DNA of 64,000 bases from Methyloligella solikamskensis (GTDB lineage: Bacteria; Pseudomonadota; Alphaproteobacteria; Rhizobiales; Methyloligellaceae): contig NZ_JBHTJO010000001.1 of NCBI RefSeq assembly GCF_042676065.1, positions 2,108,001 to 2,172,000 of the forward strand, written 5' to 3'. The translations under genes and the position numbers were made by a program. The notes under the pieces are model-generated. The model was not told the DNA's origin. It made no database searches and saw nothing but the letters and a program-made list of their open reading frames with translations. How positions within the stretch are numbered: position 1 is the first letter of the stretch; each line of letters opens with the position of its first letter. Positions 1-10,629 of this stretch are shown here, one piece after another.

Positions 1-1
1 C

Positions 2-712
2 GCCGTGGTGATGTTCACCAAGAACGATCCCGCCTTACGTTTCGTGAACGGGACGCTCGGCGAGGTAATCTCTTTCGACGACGAGACCGGCAACCCGATC
101 ATCCGCACACGCACAGGCAAGATGATCGTGGCTGAGCCGACCAAGTGGAAGATCGACGAGAACGGCACGGAGCGGGCCTCCATCACCCAGCTTCCCCTTC
201 GCCTCGCCTGGGCCATGACAGTGCATAAGAGCCAGGGCATGTCTCTGGATGCGGCGGTGATCGACCTCTCCCGGGCCTTCGAATACGGCCAGGGCTACGT
301 CGCGCTGTCGCGCCTCCGGGGTCTATCCGGACTTCACTTGCTGGGGCTGAACGCCCGCGCCCTTCAGGTGCATCCGGCAGCCGTGGAGCAGGACGAGACC
401 TTCCAGTCTCTCTCCCAGACGGCGCTGCAGGCGGCGCATGAGGCCGGCTCGGAAGCCATCGCCTCGAAACAGCGGGAATTCCTGGCCGATGCGCTGGAGG
501 GCGTCGAAGCCACGGAGGCTGCCGCCTCGCCGCACGTGGCAGCGGCCCGGGCCGACGGTCATGCGAAGGCCTATGCGCCCTGGAGCGAGGACGAGGAGAA
601 GGCTTTGATCCGGCGCCACGAGGCGGGCGAGAGCGTCTCGGCGATCGCCGCCGCCCACGGGCGCAAACCCGGCGCCATCCGCTCGCGGCTCAAGAAGCTG
701 GAGCTGATTTGA
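2..712 (+). CDS. PIF1/RecD-like helicase, C-terminal part (5' end outside window)
   Basis: The reading frame is open from the window edge, so the start and the ATPase core lie upstream. What is visible is the C-terminal part of a superfamily 1 helicase: the segment LAWAMTVHKSQGMSLD followed by GYVALSRLRGLSGLHLLG matches the final helicase motifs of PIF1/RecD2-type enzymes, which unwind DNA. About 100 Ala/Glu-rich residues follow, and the last 35 residues (EDEEKALIRRHEAGESVSAI... AIRSRLKKL) look like a small helix-turn-helix, as found at the end of some bacterial PIF1-like proteins. A palindromic repeat follows the stop codon. The family call is good; the exact helicase subtype cannot be settled without the N-terminus. 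Confidence 0.8.
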   Translation, partial: AVVMFTKNDPALRFVNGTLGEVISFDDETGNPIIRTRTGKMIVAEPTKWKIDENGTERASITQLPLRLAWAMTVHKSQGMSLDAAVIDLSRAFEYGQGYVALSRLRGLSGLHLLGLNARALQVHPAAVEQDETFQSLSQTALQAAHEAGSEAIASKQREFLADALEGVEATEAAASPHVAAARADGHAKAYAPWSEDEEKALIRRHEAGESVSAIAAAHGRKPGAIRSRLKKLELI

Positions 713-730
713 GCCTCCCGGCAAGCGCCC

Positions 731-819
731 GTCATCCTGAGGTGCTCGCATCGCGAGCCTCGAAGGAGACGACTCCATGCTTCGAGGCATGGCTTGCAGC
801 CATGCACCTCAGCATGACG
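731..819. repeat. Extragenic palindromic repeat, family A (copy 1)
   Basis: The ends GTCATCCTGAGGTGC and GCACCTCAGCATGAC are inverted copies with one mismatch, with internal smaller palindromes (CTTCGAGGC type). The same end sequences bound the repeats near 7.75 kb and 15.8 kb. Just downstream (about 860-903) is a further small palindrome (GGATGCCGGCGTTCGTCGGCATGAC). Confidence 0.8.
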
Positions 820-990
820 TGGTTGATTGGGGCGAACGCCTGGATCCAAACACACCCGCAGCGCGTATTAGCTGGATGCCGGCGTTCGTCGGCATGACGA
901 AGACCATCAAGCCGTCGCACCCCTCTTGTTCCTTTGGATAGACGCGCTTAAGCCTTGCGGACGGCCTATCGCCCCCCGACATTGGTGCTC

Positions 991-3897
<2,907 letters not shown>

Positions 3898-3908
3898 ACT
3901 CAGTTAGC

Positions 3909-5018
3909 TTACTTGATCGACCGAACATGCTCTCGAATGTGCCGTTTCAGGCTCTTGCCGATTGCACGTCCGAGCAGAACGGGTACCGCGTTGCCAATAT
4001 GCCGTGCAGTGTCACCAATCCGAATTTCTCCCTCAGCACTAAATTCATAGTAGTCAGGAAACGATTGGATTCTGGCGGCCTCCCTGAGGGAGATAGCTCG
4101 ATCCTGTACCGGGTGACCGAATCTACCGGTACCAAGCGTTGTGCAATGAGTTGTCATGGTGGGAGCAGGACTATCCCAACGCATCCGACCATACACAGTC
4201 GACATGTACGACCGGCCAGAGGCACGCCGGTAGCAATCCGGCATCAGATCTTGGCTCCAACTTTTGGCGCTGCCACCATCTTCGGGGGTCGCCCTGATAC
4301 GTTTCTTGTTAAGCTGGCTCAGTCTGCTCGATCTGTGTAGCGGATCGTTTGCGTCTGCAGCCCCATCTGCTAGCGGCGGCAAGTCAGAAATTGCCTGCCG
4401 AACCGTGACTAAATTTTCTTCCCGATGGGTCTCATCGATCAGTTTGATCGGACCAAGCTTGGATGCGAGCAAGACGAGCCGCTGACGTTTCTGCGGAACA
4501 CCGAATCTGGACGCATCAACGGTTCTAAAGGAAACGTGGTAGTCTAAGCGGCGCAGTATCTTGATAAAGGTCGCGAAAATTTCATACTTCGCCTCGTTGG
4601 CAAGATCCGGCACATTTTCCATTGAGACGATCTCAGGCTTCACTTTCCTGATAAGCTGCGTAAACCGATAAAGTGGGTACCATCTCTCACGCGCTTGCAA
4701 GGGATCGAGGTCGCGCCGATTTAGGGATGAGTAAGGCTGACATGGAGCGCATCCGACGAGCACACGCACGGAGGCGTCGCCGAAGAGGTCGAGTAGCTCA
4801 CCAGACGTGAAGCGAGCAATGTTGCGCTTGATGAAAGTTGAGCCGTTGTTTTTTTCGAACGCGTACTCGCAGGTACTATCATTGTCTACACCGGCGACAA
4901 CCTGAAGCCCCTCAAGCAGTAGACCGTGCGATAGGCCCCCCACCCCGCAAAAGAGGTCAACAACTTTTACTCTCCCTCTGGCGAAACACCGAGGAGCTTT
5001 GAAAGTGGTAGCGGGCAT
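3909..5018 (-). CDS. DNA (cytosine-5)-methyltransferase
   Basis: Transfers a methyl group from S-adenosylmethionine to C5 of cytosine in a specific DNA site. The 369 residues hold the C5 motifs in order: motif I DLFCGVGGLSHG (21-32), motif IV with catalytic Cys in GCAPCQPYS (Cys93), motif VI ENV (134-136), motif VIII QKRQRLVLL, a target-recognition region around SPAPTMTTHCTTLGTGRFG, and motif X HIGNAVPVLLGRAI. It lies 17 bp downstream of the Z1 ATPase gene on the same strand, so it is almost certainly its operon partner. No purine-rich ribosome binding site precedes the ATG, which suggests translational coupling or fusion to the upstream gene. Base composition is more AT-rich than the surrounding genes, a sign of transfer. 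The recognition site cannot be read from sequence. Confidence 0.93.
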   Translation of the reverse strand: MPATTFKAPRCFARGRVKVVDLFCGVGGLSHGLLLEGLQVVAGVDNDSTCEYAFEKNNGSTFIKRNIARFTSGELLDLFGDASVRVLVGCAPCQPYSSLNRRDLDPLQARERWYPLYRFTQLIRKVKPEIVSMENVPDLANEAKYEIFATFIKILRRLDYHVSFRTVDASRFGVPQKRQRLVLLASKLGPIKLIDETHREENLVTVRQAISDLPPLADGAADANDPLHRSSRLSQLNKKRIRATPEDGGSAKSWSQDLMPDCYRRASGRSYMSTVYGRMRWDSPAPTMTTHCTTLGTGRFGHPVQDRAISLREAARIQSFPDYYEFSAEGEIRIGDTARHIGNAVPVLLGRAIGKSLKRHIREHVRSIK

Positions 5019-5035
5019 GAGTTTAAGAGCCGCGG

Positions 5036-7099
5036 TTAAACATGAACAATTTGCCGAATCGGTTCGGCACCACGAATGTGGGGTACATAAACTTGAGCCC
5101 CTCCCCCCCCCTCGCTTCCAGCGGCTGATTCGGTGGCAAATATCCAGAGGGTTGGACGGTCAGCTTGCCTCGCCTCGGTCAATGCAGCGCCAGAGAGAAC
5201 ACCTGTTGATATGAAGCCTCCCTCATCGACGCGACGGTCAGCGGTGCGGAATCGCAAAATTATGCGGTTCTGAAAAGACCCTGCCACCTTTCGGATAACT
5301 GTCGCAATCGAGGGGTCACGCCAAGTATTTTTGGACCGAGTCTTTATTAGGCGCACCAGAGCCTCTGCTTCATTCGGAGATATTTCCGCTCCATCGCCGG
5401 CCAGCTGTTCGATCTCGGCCTCATTGGCGTCGTCTGCACCGAAATGGCTGCCCAATATCTGGAGCATTCGCTCGTAGGCTGCTTCCGCCTGCGGCACGAT
5501 CACGTAGTTGGGATAGATTTGTTTTCCGGGATTGAGTGTATCAACTTTGTTGACGTCGAGTACGCCCGTTCGCGTCGTCCGCAGGTTAAAGGTGTACTCG
5601 ATTGGAAACGTCTCGGGGTGCTCCTGATGACCTTCTATGAATTCTCTCAAGTCCGCGTCGGATTGGTGAATATCGCGGAACCGGTAGTAGAGCTGACGCG
5701 GAACAAATAAGCGCGTGTAGGCCAAGGTTCTCTCGCGATAGCCAAACATTCGGGCGTGTTGATGCATCGTATCGAGCTGCGACACCCGCGAGGTGCGTAC
5801 GTAGTAAGTCACGAGGAGATCGCGAATTGCGATCCCGCGTCCAAGCGTGTTGCCTCCGATGAGGAAATTCATGCCTCGTCCGTAGGCAATTCCTTGGCGC
5901 TTCACGCGAGCGTTTATTACCAGTAGGCGACGCGACGGCAGGTATTGGACAATTGTCTGCTTAACGTCGTCGAACGGAGGTGCGTCGGGGCCGAGTGTCT
6001 GTCGAAGGTCGTCGTATGCACTCCGAAGCTCTGCCTCGATGCCTTCGCTATTGTCGAGAAGCGCGGAATAAACCTCCGTCAAAAATACATTGATGCGTTC
6101 TTCCGCAATCTCCTGCTCATCATTCTTCAGGCTTGGATGGCAAAGATAAGAGAAGCCCTTCTCAGGTAGATTTATGTTGATAATGGCGGAAGCCGCTGAC
6201 ACGAGAAAAAACAGTAACGATCTTCGGAGACCTTCAGGCATTGGTTGCGCGCGATCGAGGAGTTGAGCCTGTTCTCCAGCGCCCACCAATGAAATGTAGT
6301 TTGGATTATCTTCCGGCTCATCCGAGCGGAAGAAGGTATCGCCACCCGTGTATGTATTTCCCGGGGGAAGCATGACTATGAACGAAGGCCGATGGGACGA
6401 TTCGGCACTCTGCAAAAGCACTGCCTGTGGAGTGCCGGTGACGCTCACATAGACGTTACGGGGAACTGCTGTGCGTAGCCGAGTCTGGATAACCTCGTTT
6501 ATTCTACTTGGTGCGACTGCTATCCTAGATGTCGATCTCCTCCGCGTGTTCGTATCAAGCGAAGCTTGGTCACCCTCATCATCGAATACGAGCGTAGGGT
6601 ACTGCTCTGCTCCAATCGCTCGCAAAAAATCAGCTATGTTATGAAGGCTGGTACTACCTTTGGAGCAAACCAACAGTAGATGACCATTTCCTTGCTCAAG
6701 GTGCACCCTCGTGTTGGGAACCTCCCTCTCAAGGTCGTTATCTTTCGTGAACATCATCAGCCCAGGCAGGCCGATGGAAAAATCTCCGTGCGTCTGATGG
6801 ACGAGGTCATTGATATTGCTTGTCATGACCACCGAGATCCGGAAGCCGTTGTCGAACGCCATGGCCGTGCTTGCGATCATCGCGCGAGTCTTGCCGCTTT
6901 GGATGCGGCCATAAACCAGCCCGGTAATCTGCGTATTGGGTATTCGGGCCTCGTCTAATTCGCCGGCCGGCGTCGTTCCATAGGAATTGACGACAGCACG
7001 AATGATATTCGTCGCATTGCGCTCGGCATCCAATCGCTCGTCGCCCTCAAGCTGTAACGCATCAAGGGTCTGCCGGAAAAATGGACCGTCAACAATCAT
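5036..7099 (-). CDS. Z1-domain ATPase, putative restriction/defence effector
   Basis: A 687-residue helicase-like ATPase of the Z1 family. Visible motifs: Walker A GRIQSGKT (64-71), Walker B LVFDDEGDQAS (DDE at 173-175), a motif III-like TGTPQ (221-225), then the Z1 signature with GGNTLGRG (415-422) and QLDTMHQHARMFGYR (441-455). Z1 proteins are known next to C5 methyltransferases in multi-gene restriction-type clusters, often with GHKL ATPase, PD-(D/E)XK and AIPR genes; here only the methyltransferase accompanies it and no nuclease domain is recognisable. It is the first gene of the pair. Nine consecutive G at codons about 18 residues before the C-terminal 25 residues form a possible slippage site. 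No strong Shine-Dalgarno precedes the ATG at 7099. A role in restriction is inferred from family and partner. Confidence 0.85.
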   Translation of the reverse strand: MIVDGPFFRQTLDALQLEGDERLDAERNATNIIRAVVNSYGTTPAGELDEARIPNTQITGLVYGRIQSGKTRAMIASTAMAFDNGFRISVVMTSNINDLVHQTHGDFSIGLPGLMMFTKDNDLEREVPNTRVHLEQGNGHLLLVCSKGSTSLHNIADFLRAIGAEQYPTLVFDDEGDQASLDTNTRRRSTSRIAVAPSRINEVIQTRLRTAVPRNVYVSVTGTPQAVLLQSAESSHRPSFIVMLPPGNTYTGGDTFFRSDEPEDNPNYISLVGAGEQAQLLDRAQPMPEGLRRSLLFFLVSAASAIININLPEKGFSYLCHPSLKNDEQEIAEERINVFLTEVYSALLDNSEGIEAELRSAYDDLRQTLGPDAPPFDDVKQTIVQYLPSRRLLVINARVKRQGIAYGRGMNFLIGGNTLGRGIAIRDLLVTYYVRTSRVSQLDTMHQHARMFGYRERTLAYTRLFVPRQLYYRFRDIHQSDADLREFIEGHQEHPETFPIEYTFNLRTTRTGVLDVNKVDTLNPGKQIYPNYVIVPQAEAAYERMLQILGSHFGADDANEAEIEQLAGDGAEISPNEAEALVRLIKTRSKNTWRDPSIATVIRKVAGSFQNRIILRFRTADRRVDEGGFISTGVLSGAALTEARQADRPTLWIFATESAAGSEGGGGAQVYVPHIRGAEPIRQIVHV
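5103..5111 (-). other. Nine-G homopolymer: possible slippage site joining Z1 and methyltransferase frames
   Basis: The coding (minus) strand has nine G in a row within the codons for EGGGG near the end of the Z1 gene. Reading with one extra base (or a -1 ribosomal slip) leaves the Z1 frame, meets no stop codon, and runs in phase into the methyltransferase ATG at 5018. I checked the codons between by hand. Confidence 0.6.
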
Positions 7100-7126
7100 T
7101 GGAACGTCTTCAGGTAGGAATCACAA

Positions 7127-7156
7127 CTTATACTAGCATGACAGATATAATGTCCA
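7127..7156 (-). promoter_or_regulatory. Candidate housekeeping-type promoter of the Z1-methyltransferase operon
   Basis: On the minus strand TGGACA (7151-7156) and TATAAG (7127-7132) are 18 bp apart, about 28 bp upstream of the Z1 start. This fits a sigma-70-like promoter and the surroundings are AT-rich. Prediction only. Confidence 0.4.
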
Positions 7157-7630
7157 AGGCCGAAAGAAGCGTACGGATGAGTCTCGTACGCTGAGCGCGG
7201 AGCTTTATCCGCTGGGGTTCCACCAACCTTATCCCCACCCGGGAAACCTGCCGTATCGTCCCCTCAACTCGTCCTGTTAAGGGGCGTTGTCGCGAAGGCG
7301 TTCGTGATGCGGGACGGGGTGCGGCGCCTGCGGGCGTGCCTTTTACGCGGGGCGCGCCCTTTCACATCGAAGACCACTTGGGCGGCGGCGGGGCTCCCCC
7401 GGAGCCATTACGAGCCCCTGCCAAGACGCACAGGTTTGAGTGCCGGCGTGTAGAGACCGGAGAATGACCGGGATCGAAGCGGGGGCCCCGCCGAAGACAC
7501 CACCATGCGCTGAGCAAGCGGCCCGCGGATGCCCGGGTCGAGCCCGGGCATGACGGGTGAGGATGGGGCGGGCGCCTTCACGCTTAGAGGTGCCAACACA
7601 CGCCCAGAGCAAGCGGTCAGGTAACGGCAT

Positions 7631-7696
7631 GGATCACCGGGTCGCTCGACGCCTTGCCGGCGCTTTGCGCCGGGGCGTCGCGGCCCGGTGATGACG
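7631..7696. repeat. Extragenic palindromic repeat, family D (copy 1)
   Basis: GGATCACCGGGTCGC...CGACGCC pairs with GGGGCGTCGCGGCCCGGTGATGACG. A close copy lies at 9421-9485. Confidence 0.75.
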
Positions 7697-7747
7697 TGAG
7701 TGGAAGGCCTAGAGAGGTCCCCGCATGGCGGGCTTCGAGGCCCGGCT

Positions 7748-7833
7748 CTCATCCTGAGGTGCATGCCGAAGGCGTGCCTCGAAGGACGGCCGGGCATCCC
7801 GGATCGGGTCCGGGACAGGCTCTCAGCATGACG
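7748..7833. repeat. Extragenic palindromic repeat, family A (copy 2)
   Basis: Bounded by CTCATCCTGAGGTGC and CTCTCAGCATGACG, as in the copies at 731 and 15808, but with a different middle, itself a CCGGGCATCCCGGATCGG-type palindrome. Confidence 0.7.
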
Positions 7834-7865
7834 CGACGCGGATTGGGTTCGCTGGCCCTGGCCTG

Positions 7866-7897
7866 CACCCTTCGAGACGGGCCTTCGGCCCCCTCAG
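7866..7897. repeat. Extragenic palindromic repeat, family C (copy 1)
   Basis: A 32-bp block (CACCCTTCGAGACGGGCC...CCCCTCAG) whose exact reverse complement occurs at 31737-31768, 24 kb away. The core GGGCCTTCGGCCC is a tight hairpin. Confidence 0.8.
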
Positions 7898-8227
7898 GGT
7901 GAGGAGATGGGCCGGTGCGGATGTCGGGCTGCTGGGCCGCCGCGTCAATCCTCATGGTGAGGGCGCGCCGGAAGGGCGCGCGTCTCGAACCATGAGCCCC
8001 CCACCGTTAGAGGAAGCGGCCTGCCCCGACCGCCCGATTTCCCCTTGTCCGGCCAGCCCCGCGTGCATATTTATGGGCTATCGGCGTTTCGCCGCAGGCT
8101 GACCGTTTTTCGCTCGCGCCCGGTCAGGCTTTTCCAACCATTCTTGAGACCACGGCAAGCAGGTTTTAGACTTCGCGCGTGCCGTAAGGTGCTCATTGCG
8201 CGGGCGCCGATGTGAGAGACTGACTGC

Positions 8228-9397
8228 ATGGATCCCGAACACGAAGCGCCCCACGACGACGTCGTCTACCCTTCCGCCATTCCCTTCGTTCTGCTCCACC
8301 TGGCCTGTTTCGCGGCGATCTGGACCGGGGTGACGGTGGAAGCCGTGGTGCTGTGCATCGCGCTCTACTGGCTGCGCATCTTCGCCATCGGCGCCGGCTA
8401 TCACCGCTATTTCTCCCACCGCGCCTATTCCACCAGCCGCGTCTTCCAGTTCGCGCTCGCCTTCCTGGCTCAGAGCACGGCGCAGAAGAGCGTGCTGTGG
8501 TGGGCGTCCAAGCACCGGCATCACCATCTTCATTCGGATACCGAGAACGACGTGCATTCGCCGCGCCATACGGGGTTCTTCTATAGCCATGTGGGGTGGA
8601 TCTTCGCCGCCAAGCACGACGAGCCCGAGCTTGAGCTGGTCGGCGACCTGACGCGTTACCCCGAGATCGTATGGCTGCATAAGCTGGAGCTGCTTCCGGC
8701 GATCCTGCTGGCTGCGCTGTGCTTCGCCATCGCCGGGTGGTCCGGTCTCATCGTCGGCTTCGTCTGGAGCACAGTGCTGGTCTATCACGCCACGTTCTGC
8801 ATCAACTCGCTCGCCCATGTTTCGGGCAGCACGCGCTACGTGACGGGGGACGATTCCCGCAACAACTGGCTGCTCGCGATCTTTACCATGGGCGAAGGCT
8901 GGCACAACAATCACCACGCCTATCAGAGCAGCGCGCGGCAGGGCTTCCGGCGCTGGGAGATCGATCCGACCTATTACATCCTGAAGGGTCTGGAGCGGGT
9001 GCGCCTGATCTGGGACGTGAAGACGCCGCCGGCCCATGTACTGCGCAACGAGCAGCGGCTCGGCTCCAAGGTGGTGCGCAAGGCGGCGGAGCAGCTCGCC
9101 GGGCAGTTCAACGCCGAGCGGATCGCCCTAGCGCTGGCCTCGACCTTGCGCAGCTCGGAGCTTTCCATGCTCCAGGCCCATCACCGCACCACCGAACTTT
9201 TGGCGACCATGCACCTGCCCCATATGCCGACCCGCGACGAGCTCGTGGCGACGGCGCGGCAGCTCTTCGCCAAGACGCCCTCCCTCGACGAGATTATCGA
9301 CAAGGCCCACGAGATGTTGCTGGCCTCGGTCAGCGCGCGGCTCAACTCGGAGCTTTGTGAAGACGGCGGCGCAGCGGGACGCGGCTCGCGGTCTTAA
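8228..9397 (+). CDS. Acyl-CoA/acyl-lipid fatty acid desaturase
   Basis: Integral membrane di-iron desaturase that introduces a double bond (delta-9 type by family) into fatty acyl chains, setting membrane fluidity. All three histidine boxes are present: HRYFSH (59-64), HRHHH (96-100) and HNNHH (226-230), separated by hydrophobic segments around 17-55, 72-90 and 155-190. After residue about 270 there is a soluble C-terminal tail of roughly 120 residues rich in Ala, Leu and Arg, longer than in minimal bacterial members. Electron donors are not encoded nearby. The gene stands alone between two repeat-containing gaps. Confidence 0.92.
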   Translation: MDPEHEAPHDDVVYPSAIPFVLLHLACFAAIWTGVTVEAVVLCIALYWLRIFAIGAGYHRYFSHRAYSTSRVFQFALAFLAQSTAQKSVLWWASKHRHHHLHSDTENDVHSPRHTGFFYSHVGWIFAAKHDEPELELVGDLTRYPEIVWLHKLELLPAILLAALCFAIAGWSGLIVGFVWSTVLVYHATFCINSLAHVSGSTRYVTGDDSRNNWLLAIFTMGEGWHNNHHAYQSSARQGFRRWEIDPTYYILKGLERVRLIWDVKTPPAHVLRNEQRLGSKVVRKAAEQLAGQFNAERIALALASTLRSSELSMLQAHHRTTELLATMHLPHMPTRDELVATARQLFAKTPSLDEIIDKAHEMLLASVSARLNSELCEDGGAAGRGSRS

Positions 9398-9420
9398 AGT
9401 CTCGCTAGCGCCTCAGCCCA

Positions 9421-9485
9421 GATCACTCGGGTCACGCGACGCCGACCGGCGCATTACGCCGGGGCGTCGCGGCCCGGTGATGACG
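9421..9485. repeat. Extragenic palindromic repeat, family D (copy 2)
   Basis: Matches the unit at 7631-7696: both share the GGGGCGTCGCGGCCCGGTGA block preceded by a CGACGCC arm. It lies between the desaturase and the convergent exported-protein gene, where it could act as a transcription end. Confidence 0.75.
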
Positions 9486-9504
9486 ATAGTGGGGTGTCCG
9501 AGTC

Positions 9505-9945
9505 CTAAGCGCGGGCGGCGACCCAGACGCCGTTGCATTTGCCCGACGGGCCGACGCCATGCCACTTGCCTTGGGCCTGCTGGCGGCCGAAGCGGCCGGT
9601 GCCCCAGGCGGTGCGCGGGCCGGCGATGCCCTTGATCTTCACATTCCCGGCCGGCCCCACATGACCGCCGAGATGGATCTTGTGAAACACGAAGCGGCCG
9701 CCGGTGGCGGAGATCTCCCCGCCGGTCACAGCGACGTCGATCTTGATCTTTCCGCAATGGCCGGTGGTGGTCTGAAGCAGCATGTCCCACTTGCCGTCGA
9801 AGCGGCTGGCATGGGCCGACGGAACGGCGAGCAGCGCGAGAGAAGCGGCCGCGAGCGCGGCGACGGAAAGGCGGGTGGCGGTCTTATTGGTGACGGTCTT
9901 GCGAGAGGCAGTCTTGGTTTTGGTAGAGGCAGTCTGGGAAATCAT
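9505..9945 (-). CDS. Small exported protein of unknown function
   Basis: I do not recognise a named family. The 146-residue product begins with a Lys/Thr/Ser-rich basic stretch, then a hydrophobic core (LSVAALAAASLALLAVPSAHA) ending in a typical signal peptidase I site. The mature part (SRFDGKWDMLLQTTTGHCGKIKIDVAVTGG...) has two Cys that could form a disulfide and is Gly-rich, ending with WHGVGPSGKCNGVW. The start at 9945 is preferred to the ATG at 9957 because AGGA lies about six bases before it and the upstream ATG has no such site. A periplasmic location follows from the signal peptide; function is unknown. Confidence 0.7.
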   Translation of the reverse strand: MISQTASTKTKTASRKTVTNKTATRLSVAALAAASLALLAVPSAHASRFDGKWDMLLQTTTGHCGKIKIDVAVTGGEISATGGRFVFHKIHLGGHVGPAGNVKIKGIAGPRTAWGTGRFGRQQAQGKWHGVGPSGKCNGVWVAARA

Positions 9946-10165
9946 CGTAGTCCTCATGAGTGAGGTGAGTGAGTTGACGCAACGCGTGCACGCCCGGTCC
10001 TTCGAGCCCTGCGTGCACGAGGCTTTTAAGCCTGCAACTCAAGAAGCTGCGCCCGTTTTGTTACCAAAAGAATACGACAAAACGCCCGGACCGTGAGGTC
10101 CGAGCGCTTCCGTTTGTCCGGTTTGGCGGATGCTTGTCCGGCGATCGGTCTGATCGTTCAGCCGC

Positions 10166-10429
10166 CTAGAACGTGATCCAGACACCGTCGCGGTAGTAGC
10201 CGCGGCCCTCGCCCGGGTCGCGCCAGCGGTAGCGGTCGGCCTGGGCCTGATCCCACTCCCAGTCGTCGCCATAGATATGGAGCTGGGCCCGGTTCGGGTA
10301 ATCGTGCTTCTTCTTCACCCGCCAGCAATCGCCGGCTTCGTTGCAGACCACGGCGGCCTGCGCGCTGCTCGTCACGATGATCGCCATGCCCAGCAGGGCC
10401 GTGGCACCCAATACAATCGCTTTCAGCAT
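10166..10429 (-). CDS. Small exported Trp/Arg/Asp-rich protein
   Basis: An 87-residue product with a clear signal peptide (MLKAIVLGATALLGMAIIVTSSAQA) and a short mature region rich in Trp, Tyr, Asp and Arg (WEWDQAQADRYRWRDPGEGRGYYRDGVW), with two Cys close together near the N-terminus. Similar short secreted proteins occur in Hyphomicrobiales, without a known role. The start at 10429 is chosen over the ORF start at 10507 because GAGGAGGAGGAGAAGAACG directly precedes it. A degenerate EcfG-type promoter lies about 30 bp upstream. Confidence 0.7.
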   Translation of the reverse strand: MLKAIVLGATALLGMAIIVTSSAQAAVVCNEAGDCWRVKKKHDYPNRAQLHIYGDDWEWDQAQADRYRWRDPGEGRGYYRDGVWITF

Positions 10430-10463
10430 CGTTCTTCTCCTCCTCCTCGCGCCTCGAAACCAA

Positions 10464-10489
10464 AACGCCGCGTCTCGCGGTTTGGTTGC
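10464..10489 (-). promoter_or_regulatory. Possible degenerate EcfG-type promoter
   Basis: On the minus strand GCAAC-N17-CGTT, one mismatch from the EcfG consensus, about 35 bp upstream of the small exported protein start at 10429. The spacer is itself palindromic, so this may be chance. Confidence 0.3.
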
Positions 10490-10629
10490 GCAGGAGAATC
10501 CCGACAACTTTCTTCAATTTCAGTGGTTTAGCGATCGCGCGTGGATGCCTGGGAATGGATCGCCACGACCCGCACTGCCCTGGCCTTCCAAAAGACCCAG
10601 GAAGATTCGGCAATCGTTTTGCTCTAAAC

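Larger units (their letters stand above)
7160..8227. other. Gene-free region packed with palindromic repeats
   Basis: No convincing gene is present in about 1.07 kb; the open frames here lack ribosome binding sites and are made of repeat sequence. Repeats seen are a CCCGGGTCGAGCCCGGGCATGAC hairpin near 7529-7557, a family D unit at 7631-7696, a family A unit at 7748-7833, a family C unit at 7866-7897, and a palindrome around 7947-7995. The last about 100 bp should hold the promoter of the desaturase gene. Confidence 0.7.

Noticed and set aside
7343..8102. Several open frames of 60-130 codons in the repeat-rich gap
   Set aside because: They consist of palindromic repeat sequence read as protein (Arg/Pro/Gly-rich), without ribosome sites or domains.
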